The notes beneath the pieces were generated by a model, which saw only the letters and a program-made list of their open reading frames with translations, did not search any database and was not told where the DNA came from. The translations under genes and the position numbers were made by a program. Positions 1-6,417 of a stretch of 9,477 nt of DNA are shown here, piece by piece (within the stretch, counting starts at the first letter, position 1; the number at the start of each line of letters is the position of its first letter). The DNA lies in NCBI GenBank assembly GCA_902493275.1, contig CABUOQ010000039.1, forward strand, positions 1-9,477, written 5' to 3'. This stretch comes from an uncultured Bacillota bacterium. GTDB taxonomy: Bacteria; Bacillota_I; Bacilli_A; RFN20; CAG-449.

Positions 1-1
1 A

Positions 2-877
2 ATTGCTAGTCTAAATCCTTTTAGATATCGTGGTTATTATTATGATAATGAAACTCAGTTATTCTATTGCAACTCTAGATATTATTCACCTGAACTTTGT
101 AGGTTCATAAGTCCTGATAGTATCGAGTATTTAGACCCTCAAAGTATCAATGGATTAAACTTATATGCGTACTGCATGAATAATCCTATTATGTATGCCG
201 ATCCTAGTGGTCATTCACCAACTGCGTGGTGGGAATGGGCATTAGCTGGGGTTGCTGTTGCTGGATTAATCGTTGGATCGATATTTACATGTGGTACTCT
301 TGCTGGAGCTGTACTTGCAGGTGCTGCTATCGGCGCAGGAATATCCTTGGGCACTCAAGCGTTCAGTGGTGAATTAAATTGGGGACAATTTGCTTTAGAC
401 ACTGGCGTTGGTGCAATTACTGGATTGATTGGTGGTAGCGGTGTTTCACGAGGGGTTGCTACATTATTAGGTGGCGTTGTAGGTGCTGGTTCTAACTTTG
501 TTTCTCAATTAATTACAGGAACAGAACTAGAAGATATTTCGGTTATGCAAATTTTGGCCGCAGGTGCAATTGGTGCAATTTCTGGTTTTATTGGTGGCGC
601 TGGTGCTAGAAATAAAGCCGCAATTAACCAAGGGAAAGGCGTTCAAGCTGCAACGAAGCAATTAAATAAAGTTGTTCGTAGAATTGCAAATGGATATAGA
701 TATAATGCAACAACAGCTCAAGTTGCATTCACAAACGCTATGAATGGATTGACAAACGCAATTTCTTCTCAAATGGGAAGAATGTTAGCAACAGCAATGA
801 TATCTTATGGTGTATCAACTGTAGCGTTTGCAGGAATAGATGCTGGATTCGATTATCTAGGTTGGTGGTTCTTCTAA
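2..877 (+). CDS. Rhs-repeat protein, C-terminal part (core end plus toxin-like tail), 5' end outside window
   Basis: The frame is open from base 2 with no stop, so this is the last 291 residues of a longer gene; the ATG at 176 is internal. Residues 1-73 are the Rhs-associated core: NPFRYRGYYYDNET, a SRYYSPE.. segment, then NGLNLYAYCMNNP and YADPSGHSP. DPSGH marks where conserved core gives way to the variable tail. Rhs/WapA proteins are large exported shells that deliver their C-terminal tail as a toxin to neighbouring cells. The tail (about 74-291) starts with Gly/Ala-rich hydrophobic stretches, including a WGQFALDTGVGAITG segment of pre-toxin type, then a basic stretch near NKVVRRIANGYRY and a hydrophobic end in GWWFF. 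I see no nuclease motif, so membrane damage is a possible, unproven activity. The stop lies 13 bases before the next gene, which has its own strong RBS, as in toxin-immunity pairs. Confidence 0.88.
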   Translation: MASLNPFRYRGYYYDNETQLFYCNSRYYSPELCRFISPDSIEYLDPQSINGLNLYAYCMNNPIMYADPSGHSPTAWWEWALAGVAVAGLIVGSIFTCGTLAGAVLAGAAIGAGISLGTQAFSGELNWGQFALDTGVGAITGLIGGSGVSRGVATLLGGVVGAGSNFVSQLITGTELEDISVMQILAAGAIGAISGFIGGAGARNKAAINQGKGVQAATKQLNKVVRRIANGYRYNATTAQVAFTNAMNGLTNAISSQMGRMLATAMISYGVSTVAFAGIDAGFDYLGWWFF

Positions 878-890
878 AGGAGGGAATAAA

Positions 891-1262
891 ATGTCAAATT
901 TCTTTATACTTAATATATTCTTTTGTTTTCTTATTATTGCAATCCCAATTTTTATGCAACGAACATCATATCAAAGTATTGATGAAAGAAAATTTAAAAA
1001 ATATAAAATTAAAAAACTTGTTTTTTTATTTAAAGGTATGCAAGGAGAATCGGCTAGTACTTATGGTGTAATTTTGCCAATGTTAATAATCCAAATTCAA
1101 GGGTATGTTTTAGGAATTTTAACTTTGACTTTTGTGATTATTAATGAATTCGTGAAAATTATAGATGAACCTATTGGAATAGTTATTATTGTTTTATTTG
1201 TCAGTACACTACTTTCAATAATAATTACAATAATTACTGGAATAATAAGTAAAAAAAGATAA
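891..1262 (+). CDS. Small membrane protein, candidate immunity protein for the preceding Rhs toxin
   Basis: This is a 123-residue protein with a strong AAAGGAGG ribosome site at 876-883 that overlaps the Rhs stop codon, so the two genes are probably co-transcribed and translated together. Three hydrophobic segments are visible at about residues 4-22, 59-88 and 94-119. Between the first two is a basic, charged loop (DERKFKKYKIKK), and the tail is SKKR. I recognise no named family. Immunity genes directly follow Rhs toxin tails in this class of locus, and a membrane-bound immunity protein fits a toxin tail that is itself hydrophobic and may act on membranes; this role is inferred from position and topology. 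A terminator lies 23 bases after the stop, closing the unit. An overlapping frame at 862-1071 is a shadow and starts inside the toxin gene. Confidence 0.75.
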   Translation: MSNFFILNIFFCFLIIAIPIFMQRTSYQSIDERKFKKYKIKKLVFLFKGMQGESASTYGVILPMLIIQIQGYVLGILTLTFVIINEFVKIIDEPIGIVIIVLFVSTLLSIIITIITGIISKKR

Positions 1263-1284
1263 AATAATTAACACAGACTTGCGT

Positions 1285-1322
1285 GAGTGTGATTGTCTTA
1301 AAGAGACAGTTGCACTCTTTTT
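1285..1322 (+). terminator. Rho-independent terminator of the first Rhs/immunity unit
   Basis: The arm GAGTGTGATTGTCTT (1285-1299) pairs with GAGACAGTTGCACTC (1303-1317) over 15 positions, four of them G-U wobbles, around an AAA loop, and is followed by TTTTT. It sits just after the immunity stop codon. Confidence 0.75.
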
Positions 1323-1336
1323 ACATTTTAAACAAC

Positions 1337-1367
1337 AAAAAAGACAACCTATATTTTAGGATTGCCT
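1337..1367 (-). terminator. Rho-independent terminator of the restriction-modification operon
   Basis: Read on the minus strand, AGGCAA-T-CCTA (1367-1357) pairs with TAGGTTGTCT (1351-1342) with one bulged base and one wobble around a five-base loop, followed by a run of five T (1341-1337). It lies 12 bases past the endonuclease stop. With the plus-strand terminator at 1285-1322 it separates two convergent units. Confidence 0.65.
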
Positions 1368-1378
1368 TATTGGTATGA

Positions 1379-2812
1379 TTAAGATTCTATATTGTAATAT
1401 TTATATAGTTGTTCTAATTCAATAGTTATTCCTTTTGCATTTAATAAATTAACACGATTATTAAATAATATATTAATCATATGTTTTCTTTCGTTATCCT
1501 CAGCTAAATGTATTTTTCTATGACATTTTGGACATAGCACAACATAATTTTCTAATATCTCGATTGATGTATCAAAATCGTTAGAAAATTCTCTTGGAAT
1601 TAAATGATGAATTTCTAAATAGTTTTGATGAGTTTCTTTAGAAGTGAAATAAGTGCACATTTCACAATCTTGTAATACACACTTATAATCTGAATTAAGT
1701 TTTGCTATTTTCTTCAATGATCCTGTAACTTGTATTAATTGTTTTTGACCTTCTTCATCGGTAGCATCGATTTGTCCAATTGAATCAATTTCTTCCATTG
1801 ATAATGTGTTAGATATTTCAACAATTGGCATAGGTGAATTTGTTAATTTACAATAAATGACTTGAAATACACTTCTATTTTTATCAGTATCATAAATAAA
1901 TTTTCTTAGTTCTGATTCGTTTATATTATATAAGTCTTTATACGCATTAATTAAAACATCAATAAATTCATCAAACCCATTAAATTGTTTATCAACTAAA
2001 GAATTAACAACATATAAAAGTATTGCGTTATCAATTAATGTTCCAGGAATATAATTTCCACCATTTCTATATTTGTAACTTACTAAGCATTTATTACTCA
2101 TGTCCTCACAATTGTGTAATAAATTATAAGTAATATAATCAGCTAATTTATTTTTTTCTTCATCTAATGAATTTTTATAGATTTCTAGAAAATTAATGTC
2201 ATTATATGGTTCAAAGAAACTATCTAAATAAAGATATTCATATTTAAAAATATCACTTTTTTTAAATGAATCACATTTAGAATAACTAATAAAGTCTTTA
2301 ATAATATTTTTGATTTCTGAATCTTTATATCCTGCGGCTCTCCACATATCATAAACATATTTAACTCTATTGATAATATAATTTGGTTTGTCATCAAAAT
2401 ATCCGCAAAGGATTAATAGAATACACAATAATTTTTTATCTTCATCACTCAAAGCATCGTTATCTAACATTTTGCCAAAAACAATACCTCTACTAGTTAG
2501 TTGATAAGCATCATCAACCACTCTAAAAAATTCAGATTTTCTCATATTAACTGTATGTTGCTTTTGTTTTTCCTGATTGGCTCTTGTTGGAGATTGAATC
2601 CATTCAGATCGTTTAATTCCTTCAACTCCTTTAATAACCTTAAAAGAAGCACCAAAACCTTTATATTCGTTTCCTTTTTTGGTTAATAAAGCTCTGCAAT
2701 TAGTTCCAATAAAAGCAAAAATTTTACCAGAGGCTCCTTTGCCAATTGAATGATAATTATTATAAAAACTTGGGTTTGAACATAATTCAATGTATAGTTC
2801 TTTTAATTCCAT
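1379..2812 (-). CDS. HNH restriction endonuclease of a type II restriction-modification system
   Basis: A 477-residue protein with a clear C-terminal HNH nuclease domain. A CxxC pair at C383/C386 and CPKCH at 427-431 form the likely zinc site. IHHLIPREF carries the catalytic histidine pair (H402/H403), N422 is in ENYVVLCPKC, and H431 and H435 lie in CHRKIH. HNH enzymes cut DNA through a beta-beta-alpha-metal fold. The first 370 residues match no family I can name and probably hold DNA recognition. The gene starts two bases after the stop of an adenine methylase and is third in a minus-strand operon behind two methylases, the expected place for the cutting enzyme. Its ribosome site (GTGAGG, about nine bases before ATG) is weaker than that of the middle gene, which could delay the nuclease until protection is in place. 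McrA-like methyl-dependent cleavage is less likely with two cognate-looking methylases adjacent. Confidence 0.82.
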   Translation of the reverse strand: MELKELYIELCSNPSFYNNYHSIGKGASGKIFAFIGTNCRALLTKKGNEYKGFGASFKVIKGVEGIKRSEWIQSPTRANQEKQKQHTVNMRKSEFFRVVDDAYQLTSRGIVFGKMLDNDALSDEDKKLLCILLILCGYFDDKPNYIINRVKYVYDMWRAAGYKDSEIKNIIKDFISYSKCDSFKKSDIFKYEYLYLDSFFEPYNDINFLEIYKNSLDEEKNKLADYITYNLLHNCEDMSNKCLVSYKYRNGGNYIPGTLIDNAILLYVVNSLVDKQFNGFDEFIDVLINAYKDLYNINESELRKFIYDTDKNRSVFQVIYCKLTNSPMPIVEISNTLSMEEIDSIGQIDATDEEGQKQLIQVTGSLKKIAKLNSDYKCVLQDCEMCTYFTSKETHQNYLEIHHLIPREFSNDFDTSIEILENYVVLCPKCHRKIHLAEDNERKHMINILFNNRVNLLNAKGITIELEQLYKYYNIES

Positions 2813-2814
2813 AT

Positions 2815-3828
2815 TTACTGCCTCACTTCACAAATAAAGATAAATTCTTTGTGTTCTTTAAAATCTGTTTTGCCAGTGTTAAAGAATTTGTAGTTATATT
2901 CTTTTTTAATGACTTTTCCTTTGCTTTCCAATATATTTATTATTTCTTGCTCTTGAATTTTATTATTTGATGCTGTACTTTTTGCAGAATATGTATTGTT
3001 ATAAGATACAATAATTATTTTGCAATCTAATGAATCTATTAAATCTTTAAAAAGTAAAGGAGCTTTTGATCTTGAATAACCACTTTTTAGTTCGTCTCTT
3101 TTGAATTTCATAGAGTTCCCTTCAAACTCGGTAGGTTTGTTCCATCTTGCTAGATTTTCTAGCACATGATAGAAGTTAACATATTGTCTTGCGTTGTATG
3201 GGGGATCTAGATATACAATATCTGCTTTGATGCTTTTTGCCAAAGTATTAGCGTCTTCTGAATAAACTACACAATTCTTGAGATTCTTGATATCTAACAT
3301 AGATAATTTAAAGTTGGTATCATTTGGTGTTTTCTTTAGATATGCTTCAAAGTGTCCTACGGTATTTGCTATTTTATCTGTAGCATAAAGTAGAGAAGTA
3401 AGTAGAATATAATATTCTCTTTCATTTAATTTTCCTTTCATTAGTTCAATATCTTCACGAATATAACCAATTTTTTTAGCGTCGTTTAATGAAAAATACT
3501 TATTTGCATAAATATTTGAAAAATAGTTTTCTTCAATTTCTTCATAGTTTAATGAATTGTATTTATTTAATATATTGTTAAGTTTATCAATATCAATATT
3601 TTCATTTGAAAACCACGCTTTATAAGAAACATAATTTGAATACAATAAATCATTTACTATAACTGGATTTCCCATATTAGCAAATTCATAGGCTACGACA
3701 CCTGTCCCAGCAAATAAATCAGCGACAACATAATCTTTTGAATATTCAATCTCTTCTAAACATTTAACAATATTGGATAGCATAGAACTTTTATTTCCAA
3801 TATATCTTCTGTTTTTAATATTTATCAT
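2815..3828 (-). CDS. D12-class DNA adenine-N6 methyltransferase (second in the R-M operon)
   Basis: A 337-residue SAM-dependent methylase. The N-terminus has RRYIGNKSSML. DLFAGTG (residues 37-43) is motif I, which binds AdoMet, and DPPY (208-211) is the catalytic motif IV of N6-adenine methylases. Motif I before DPPY is the D12/alpha-group order. The stretch YNARQYVNFYHVLENLARW after DPPY recalls the family branch found with FokI- and NlaIII-like systems; the target site cannot be read from sequence. Its ATG overlaps the TGA of the upstream methylase (ATGA at 3825-3828). The ribosome site GGGAGGTG lies inside a perfect hairpin (3828-3848), so translation is probably coupled to that of the upstream gene. 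It differs from the other methylase in sequence, so the two may modify opposite strands of an asymmetric site. Confidence 0.88.
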   Translation of the reverse strand: MINIKNRRYIGNKSSMLSNIVKCLEEIEYSKDYVVADLFAGTGVVAYEFANMGNPVIVNDLLYSNYVSYKAWFSNENIDIDKLNNILNKYNSLNYEEIEENYFSNIYANKYFSLNDAKKIGYIREDIELMKGKLNEREYYILLTSLLYATDKIANTVGHFEAYLKKTPNDTNFKLSMLDIKNLKNCVVYSEDANTLAKSIKADIVYLDPPYNARQYVNFYHVLENLARWNKPTEFEGNSMKFKRDELKSGYSRSKAPLLFKDLIDSLDCKIIIVSYNNTYSAKSTASNNKIQEQEIINILESKGKVIKKEYNYKFFNTGKTDFKEHKEFIFICEVRQ

Positions 3829-4835
3829 TCAAGGGCACCTCCCTTGAAGTAAACAATTATTTCTCTTTCAGAAGCGTTTCTATCTATTTTGTTATAACTT
3901 GCACTTCGGTAATGATAGTTGATATCAATGACTTCTATTAAGTCTTTGTTTTTATAAAGCCAGTAAGAGAGTGGCTCGTTTTTCTTTCCACGTTTTTCTA
4001 AAACATTAGATAAAATAAATGGCTTATTAATATTAATTAAATGATTTAGAAAATCTAATAATTTGTATTCTAAATCAGTAGACCATCCGTTGTTTTCATT
4101 ATATACAGCAGTAGTAATTAAATATGGTGGATCCATATATACAAAATCTACTGTTTCAGCTAATTCATAAATATTTTTAGAATAGAATTCATCACATATA
4201 AATTCATAATCAAAGGTAGAAATTTTTAAATTATAATTTTTAATTTTGTTGATATTATTTTTGTTTAAATCTGTTTTTCCAACTGGTAAATTAAAATTTC
4301 CAAGGTTAGAAAATCTAATATCATTATTAAAACCATAGACCATTAGTAAATAAAGTAGTTTATTTGCTTTGTCTGTTGATTTGTCTTTTAATGAATTATA
4401 ATCTTCTCTAAGTTTATAAAAAGCGATTTCGTTGTATTTCTTTAAGCCATTATTTGGATTTGTATCTTGTAAATTGTTTTTATAAAATTTATATCCAAAT
4501 TTTGCAGAATAAGATAAATTATATTTTTTTATAAGACTTTCAATATCTGATAAAAACTTATTAAAATCTACTTTAGCTAAGTAATTTAATAAATCAATAA
4601 TTTGCTTCCTATTATCTACAAAATATACTTTGTTAGCATTTGCATTAATTCCTACAGTAGCCCCACCACAAAAAAGATCTAATAGGGAGTATTGATTTTT
4701 TGGAAAATATTTAATTATTTGATTTAAAATACGATATTTGTTACCAGTATAATTTAATGGGGATTTAATAAAATTTACATTATTTTTAGGATTGTTGTTT
4801 GTTATATTTAAATCTGTTGTTCTTTCACTAGACAT
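3825..4835 (-). CDS. Dam-like D12-class DNA adenine-N6 methyltransferase (first gene of the R-M operon)
   Basis: A 336-residue methylase of the Dam family. It has SPLNYTGNKYRIL (25-37), AdoMet-binding motif I as DLFCGG (53-58), and the catalytic DPPY at 235-238. It is longer than classical Dam (about 280 residues), with a 24-residue Asn-rich extension before the SPLNYTG motif. It transfers methyl from AdoMet to adenine N6 and presumably protects the host from the HNH nuclease two genes downstream. It is promoter-proximal, so methylation is expressed first. The start ATG at 4835 has a GAGG ribosome site eight bases upstream. Codon use is very AT-rich (AAT, TTA, AAA), more so than in the Rhs genes, which fits horizontal acquisition of the operon. 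The site specificity is unknown. No controller (C) protein gene is seen in the operon. Confidence 0.88.
   Translation of the reverse strand: MSSERTTDLNITNNNPKNNVNFIKSPLNYTGNKYRILNQIIKYFPKNQYSLLDLFCGGATVGINANANKVYFVDNRKQIIDLLNYLAKVDFNKFLSDIESLIKKYNLSYSAKFGYKFYKNNLQDTNPNNGLKKYNEIAFYKLREDYNSLKDKSTDKANKLLYLLMVYGFNNDIRFSNLGNFNLPVGKTDLNKNNINKIKNYNLKISTFDYEFICDEFYSKNIYELAETVDFVYMDPPYLITTAVYNENNGWSTDLEYKLLDFLNHLININKPFILSNVLEKRGKKNEPLSYWLYKNKDLIEVIDINYHYRSASYNKIDRNASEREIIVYFKGGALE
3828..3848 (-). promoter_or_regulatory. Hairpin sequestering the ribosome binding site of the second methylase
   Basis: On the minus strand TTCAAGGG and CCCTTGAA form a perfect 8-bp stem around the loop AGGTG. The GGGAGGTG ribosome site is split between stem and loop, and the last stem base is the A of the ATG start. 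The hairpin is within the final codons of the upstream methylase (FKGGALE), so ribosomes finishing that gene would open it. The structure is seen directly; the coupling role is inference. Confidence 0.55.
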
Positions 4836-4861
4836 ATAAACCTCAATTCTTGTCTAATTGT

Positions 4862-4870
4862 TGTATAGCA
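4862..4870 (-). promoter_or_regulatory. Candidate extended -10 promoter for the R-M operon
   Basis: On the minus strand TGCTATACA is an extended -10 (TGn plus TATACA). It would start a transcript about 20 bases before the first methylase ATG. No good -35 is visible, which extended -10 promoters can lack. A 6-bp inverted repeat CCTATT-N5-AATAGG (4889-4905) lies just upstream and could be an operator; that is speculative. Confidence 0.4.
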
Positions 4871-4948
4871 GAGATGTAATTATGTACACCTATTGTTTTA
4901 ATAGGCGGTCTTTCATGTTTTAAAGATACAAATAACTAATATATAACC

Positions 4949-4991
4949 AAAAACACCTTATAACTATTGCGGTTAATTAAGGTGTTTTTTT
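4949..4991. terminator. Bidirectional terminator upstream of the R-M operon
   Basis: AAAAACACCTTA (4949-4960) pairs with TAAGGTGTTTTT (4978-4989). An inner TAAC/GTTA stem and a seven-base loop complete it, with T runs at the end on both strands. No plus-strand gene ends here, so it more likely stops leftward transcripts from the integrase region entering the R-M operon, or is left over from earlier DNA. Confidence 0.6.
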
Positions 4992-5023
4992 GATTTTATA
5001 TAAAAAAATAAACTTTTTTTCAT

Positions 5024-5289
5024 TTTGACCCCCTCAAAACGATGTTGAAACGTCCGTTACTATTGAGGGGACATAAAATTTTCTTGATAAATTTTTATAA
5101 ATAGGTCCATAAAAGTGCTTATAACTTTCCAGTACCATTAGAAAGTGTAAAATATAAAGAAATTTTATCAAAAGGGTACACAAAAGCATATGTAAGTTTC
5201 CAGTACCATTAGAGGGATATAAAAAAATATAAGAAATTTTAAATTTGACCCCGACACTATGGGCTTTTAATGTCCGTAACTATTGAAGA
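5024..5289 (+). repeat. Array of four related motifs about 73 bp apart upstream of the integrase
   Basis: TCCGTTACTATTGA (5053), TCCAGTACCATTAGA (5128 and 5199) and TCCGTAACTATTGA (5273) recur at intervals of 75, 71 and 74 bases. The AT-rich sequence between them also aligns, so these are diverged tandem units. The outer two copies share a further upstream block, TTTGACCCC, exactly 29 bases before the motif (5024 and 5244); these 46-base outer repeats are offset by 220 bases without gaps. The inner copies share TTTCCAGTACCATTAGA exactly (5126-5142 and 5197-5213). The last copy ends 10 bases before the integrase ribosome site. Plausible roles are integrase or accessory-protein binding sites, or operators. 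The rest of the 4836-5312 gap holds the terminator, the promoter candidates and no convincing gene. Confidence 0.7.
5245..5273 (+). promoter_or_regulatory. Weak candidate promoter for the integrase
   Basis: TTGACC (5245-5250) and TAATGT (5268-5273) are spaced 17 bases, about 40 bases upstream of the integrase ATG. The -10 is poor. The box falls inside the last repeat unit, so a protein bound to the array could control it. Confidence 0.3.
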
Positions 5290-5312
5290 ACAAAAGAAAG
5301 GAGATGAAAAAA

Positions 5313-6242
5313 ATGAAGTTAAAAGAATTATTAGAAGTATGGTTAGAAAGGTATATGAAACACACAATTAAGATTAGAACTTATAATCGTTATAAGAGTA
5401 TTTGTGAACTACATTTAATAAAAGACTTAGGTGAGTATGAATTAGAAGAATTAAAACCAAATGTATTGCAAGATTTCTTATTAAAAAAGATTGATAACAA
5501 ATATTCTACTAACACAATAAAAGGAATTGTGTCTGTATTAAAACAGGCATTAAAATTAGCTATCACTTTAGAATTAGTAGATAAGGAATATTGTTCAAAT
5601 TTGAAAATGCCAAGTAGTGAAGAAAAAGAAATATCAGTGTTTACAAAGAAAGAACAACAAGTTATAGAATCATTTTGTTTGAATCATAAAAAGAAAAATT
5701 ATATTGGTATAGTTATTTGTTTATACACAGGAATTAGACTTGGAGAATTACTTGCGTTAACTTGGGATGATATTGATTTTAATTCTAATCTACTTACAAT
5801 TAATAAAACATCATATTCAGCTAAAGTAGATGGTAAAACACAAATCATAGTAGATAAGCCTAAAACTAAGAAATCAAATCGTGTAATACCTTTACCTAAT
5901 CAGATTGTTAAGTTATTGAAGATAATAAAAAAAGAAAGTAATTCAAAGTATGTCATTACAACTAGAAACTTAGGAATGGTAGGTAATAGATCATATCAAA
6001 GAACATTCAAATTCATTTTAGAGAAAGTAAATGTTCCATATAGAAACTTCCATTCATTAAGACATACATTTGCAACTAATGTTATTGAACTTGGAATGGA
6101 TGTTAAAACACTAGCAGAAATTCTTGGACATACTAACGCAATGATTACTTTAAATAGGTATTCGCATTCTTTATTAAACTACAAAATTGAAATGATGAAT
6201 AAGCTAGGCAAAAACTTAAATTTAAGTATTAAAAATAGTTAA
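5313..6242 (+). CDS. int: Tyrosine recombinase/integrase
   Basis: A 309-residue phage/ICE-type integrase. Residues 1-90 look like the helical SAM-like core-binding domain, and the rest is the catalytic domain. The catalytic set is complete: Arg142 in GIRLGELLAL, a lysine-rich beta-hairpin (KPKTKKSNRVIPL), His247 and Arg250 in HSLRHTFA, His273 in LGHTNA, and the nucleophile Tyr283 in NRYSH. It cuts and rejoins DNA at attachment sites through a 3'-phosphotyrosine bond. I chose ATG 5313 because AAAGGAG (5297-5303) ends nine bases before it; the TTG at 5283 has no ribosome site and would place this AAAGGAG inside the gene. There is no obvious separate N-terminal arm-binding domain. Directly upstream is the 73-bp repeat array, a candidate site of action or control. 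No excisionase gene is seen next to it. Confidence 0.9.
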   Translation: MKLKELLEVWLERYMKHTIKIRTYNRYKSICELHLIKDLGEYELEELKPNVLQDFLLKKIDNKYSTNTIKGIVSVLKQALKLAITLELVDKEYCSNLKMPSSEEKEISVFTKKEQQVIESFCLNHKKKNYIGIVICLYTGIRLGELLALTWDDIDFNSNLLTINKTSYSAKVDGKTQIIVDKPKTKKSNRVIPLPNQIVKLLKIIKKESNSKYVITTRNLGMVGNRSYQRTFKFILEKVNVPYRNFHSLRHTFATNVIELGMDVKTLAEILGHTNAMITLNRYSHSLLNYKIEMMNKLGKNLNLSIKNS

Positions 6243-6250
6243 AACATAAC

Positions 6251-6337
6251 TTTTTGTAAACAGGATAAGGCGTGAAACACTCTGCATCACAAGTGCCACG
6301 CCATTGTGTTGTAACTGGGATACCCAGCTTACAAAAA
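6251..6337 (+). ncRNA. Candidate structured RNA or DNA element between the two recombinases
   Basis: TTTTTGTAA (6251-6259) pairs perfectly with TTACAAAAA (6329-6337) and encloses two hairpins. The first is GGCGTG (6269-6274) with CACGCC (6297-6302), plus an inner CACT/AGTG; the second is CTGGG-ATA-CCCAG (6315-6327). Together they could fold as a three-way junction. It is not a terminator because no T run follows on either strand. It matches no riboswitch I can name. It may be a 3' UTR structure, a small RNA, or a folded recombination site. Confidence 0.4.
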
Positions 6338-6345
6338 TTAATGAA

Positions 6346-6382
6346 CAAATAGATGGATGTAAACATAAACTTGTGGTATCAT
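6346..6382 (+). repeat. Left copy of the imperfect direct repeat bracketing the serine recombinase, with extended -10 promoter
   Basis: The 37 bases contain CAAAT, ATGGATGTAA and AACTTGTGGTATCAT, matching the copy at 7988-8024 in order with two short indels. The TTGTGGTATCAT part is an extended -10 (TGGTATCAT) that would start transcription near 6390, upstream of the recombinase RBS (AAGGAGG, 6406-6412). The repeat may therefore be an attachment site, a promoter, or both. Confidence 0.5.
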
Positions 6383-6401
6383 CATGATGCAAGTTTGTGT
6401 T
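6362..6401 (+). repeat. Inverted repeat at the serine recombinase promoter
   Basis: AACATAAACTTG (6362-6373) pairs with CAAGTTTGTGTT (6390-6401), 12 positions with one T-G mismatch, around a 16-base centre holding the palindrome CATCATGATG. It covers the candidate -10 and start point, so it could be a recombinase or repressor site. Confidence 0.5.
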
Positions 6402-6417
6402 GGAAAAGGAGGAAAAG

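Noticed and set aside
862..1071. Open frame of 69 codons overlapping the Rhs end and the immunity gene
   Set aside because: It starts inside the toxin gene without a suitable ribosome site and lies in another frame of the well-supported 891-1262 gene.
2501..2970. Plus-strand open frames at 2501-2686 and 2746-2970
   Set aside because: They are antisense shadows of the HNH nuclease and methylase genes, Phe-rich because of AT-rich coding on the opposite strand, with no ribosome sites.
3825..3827. TGA read as tryptophan (Mollicutes code)
   Set aside because: This TGA forms a clean stop-start overlap at the natural methylase end, and tryptophans in the window's proteins are TGG.
5043..5105. A 20-codon frame that could be a leader peptide
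   Set aside because: No ribosome site precedes the ATG and it lies within the inverted and tandem repeats, whose structure explains the sequence better.
5053..5286. A CRISPR array for the four spaced motifs
   Set aside because: The motifs are short and diverged, and the intervening DNA is itself similar between units; CRISPR spacers are unrelated and repeats near-identical. No cas genes are present.
6251..6337. Integrase terminator
   Set aside because: The outer stem is strong but is followed by AAAAATTAA rather than a T run on the plus strand, with no usable T run on the minus strand either.
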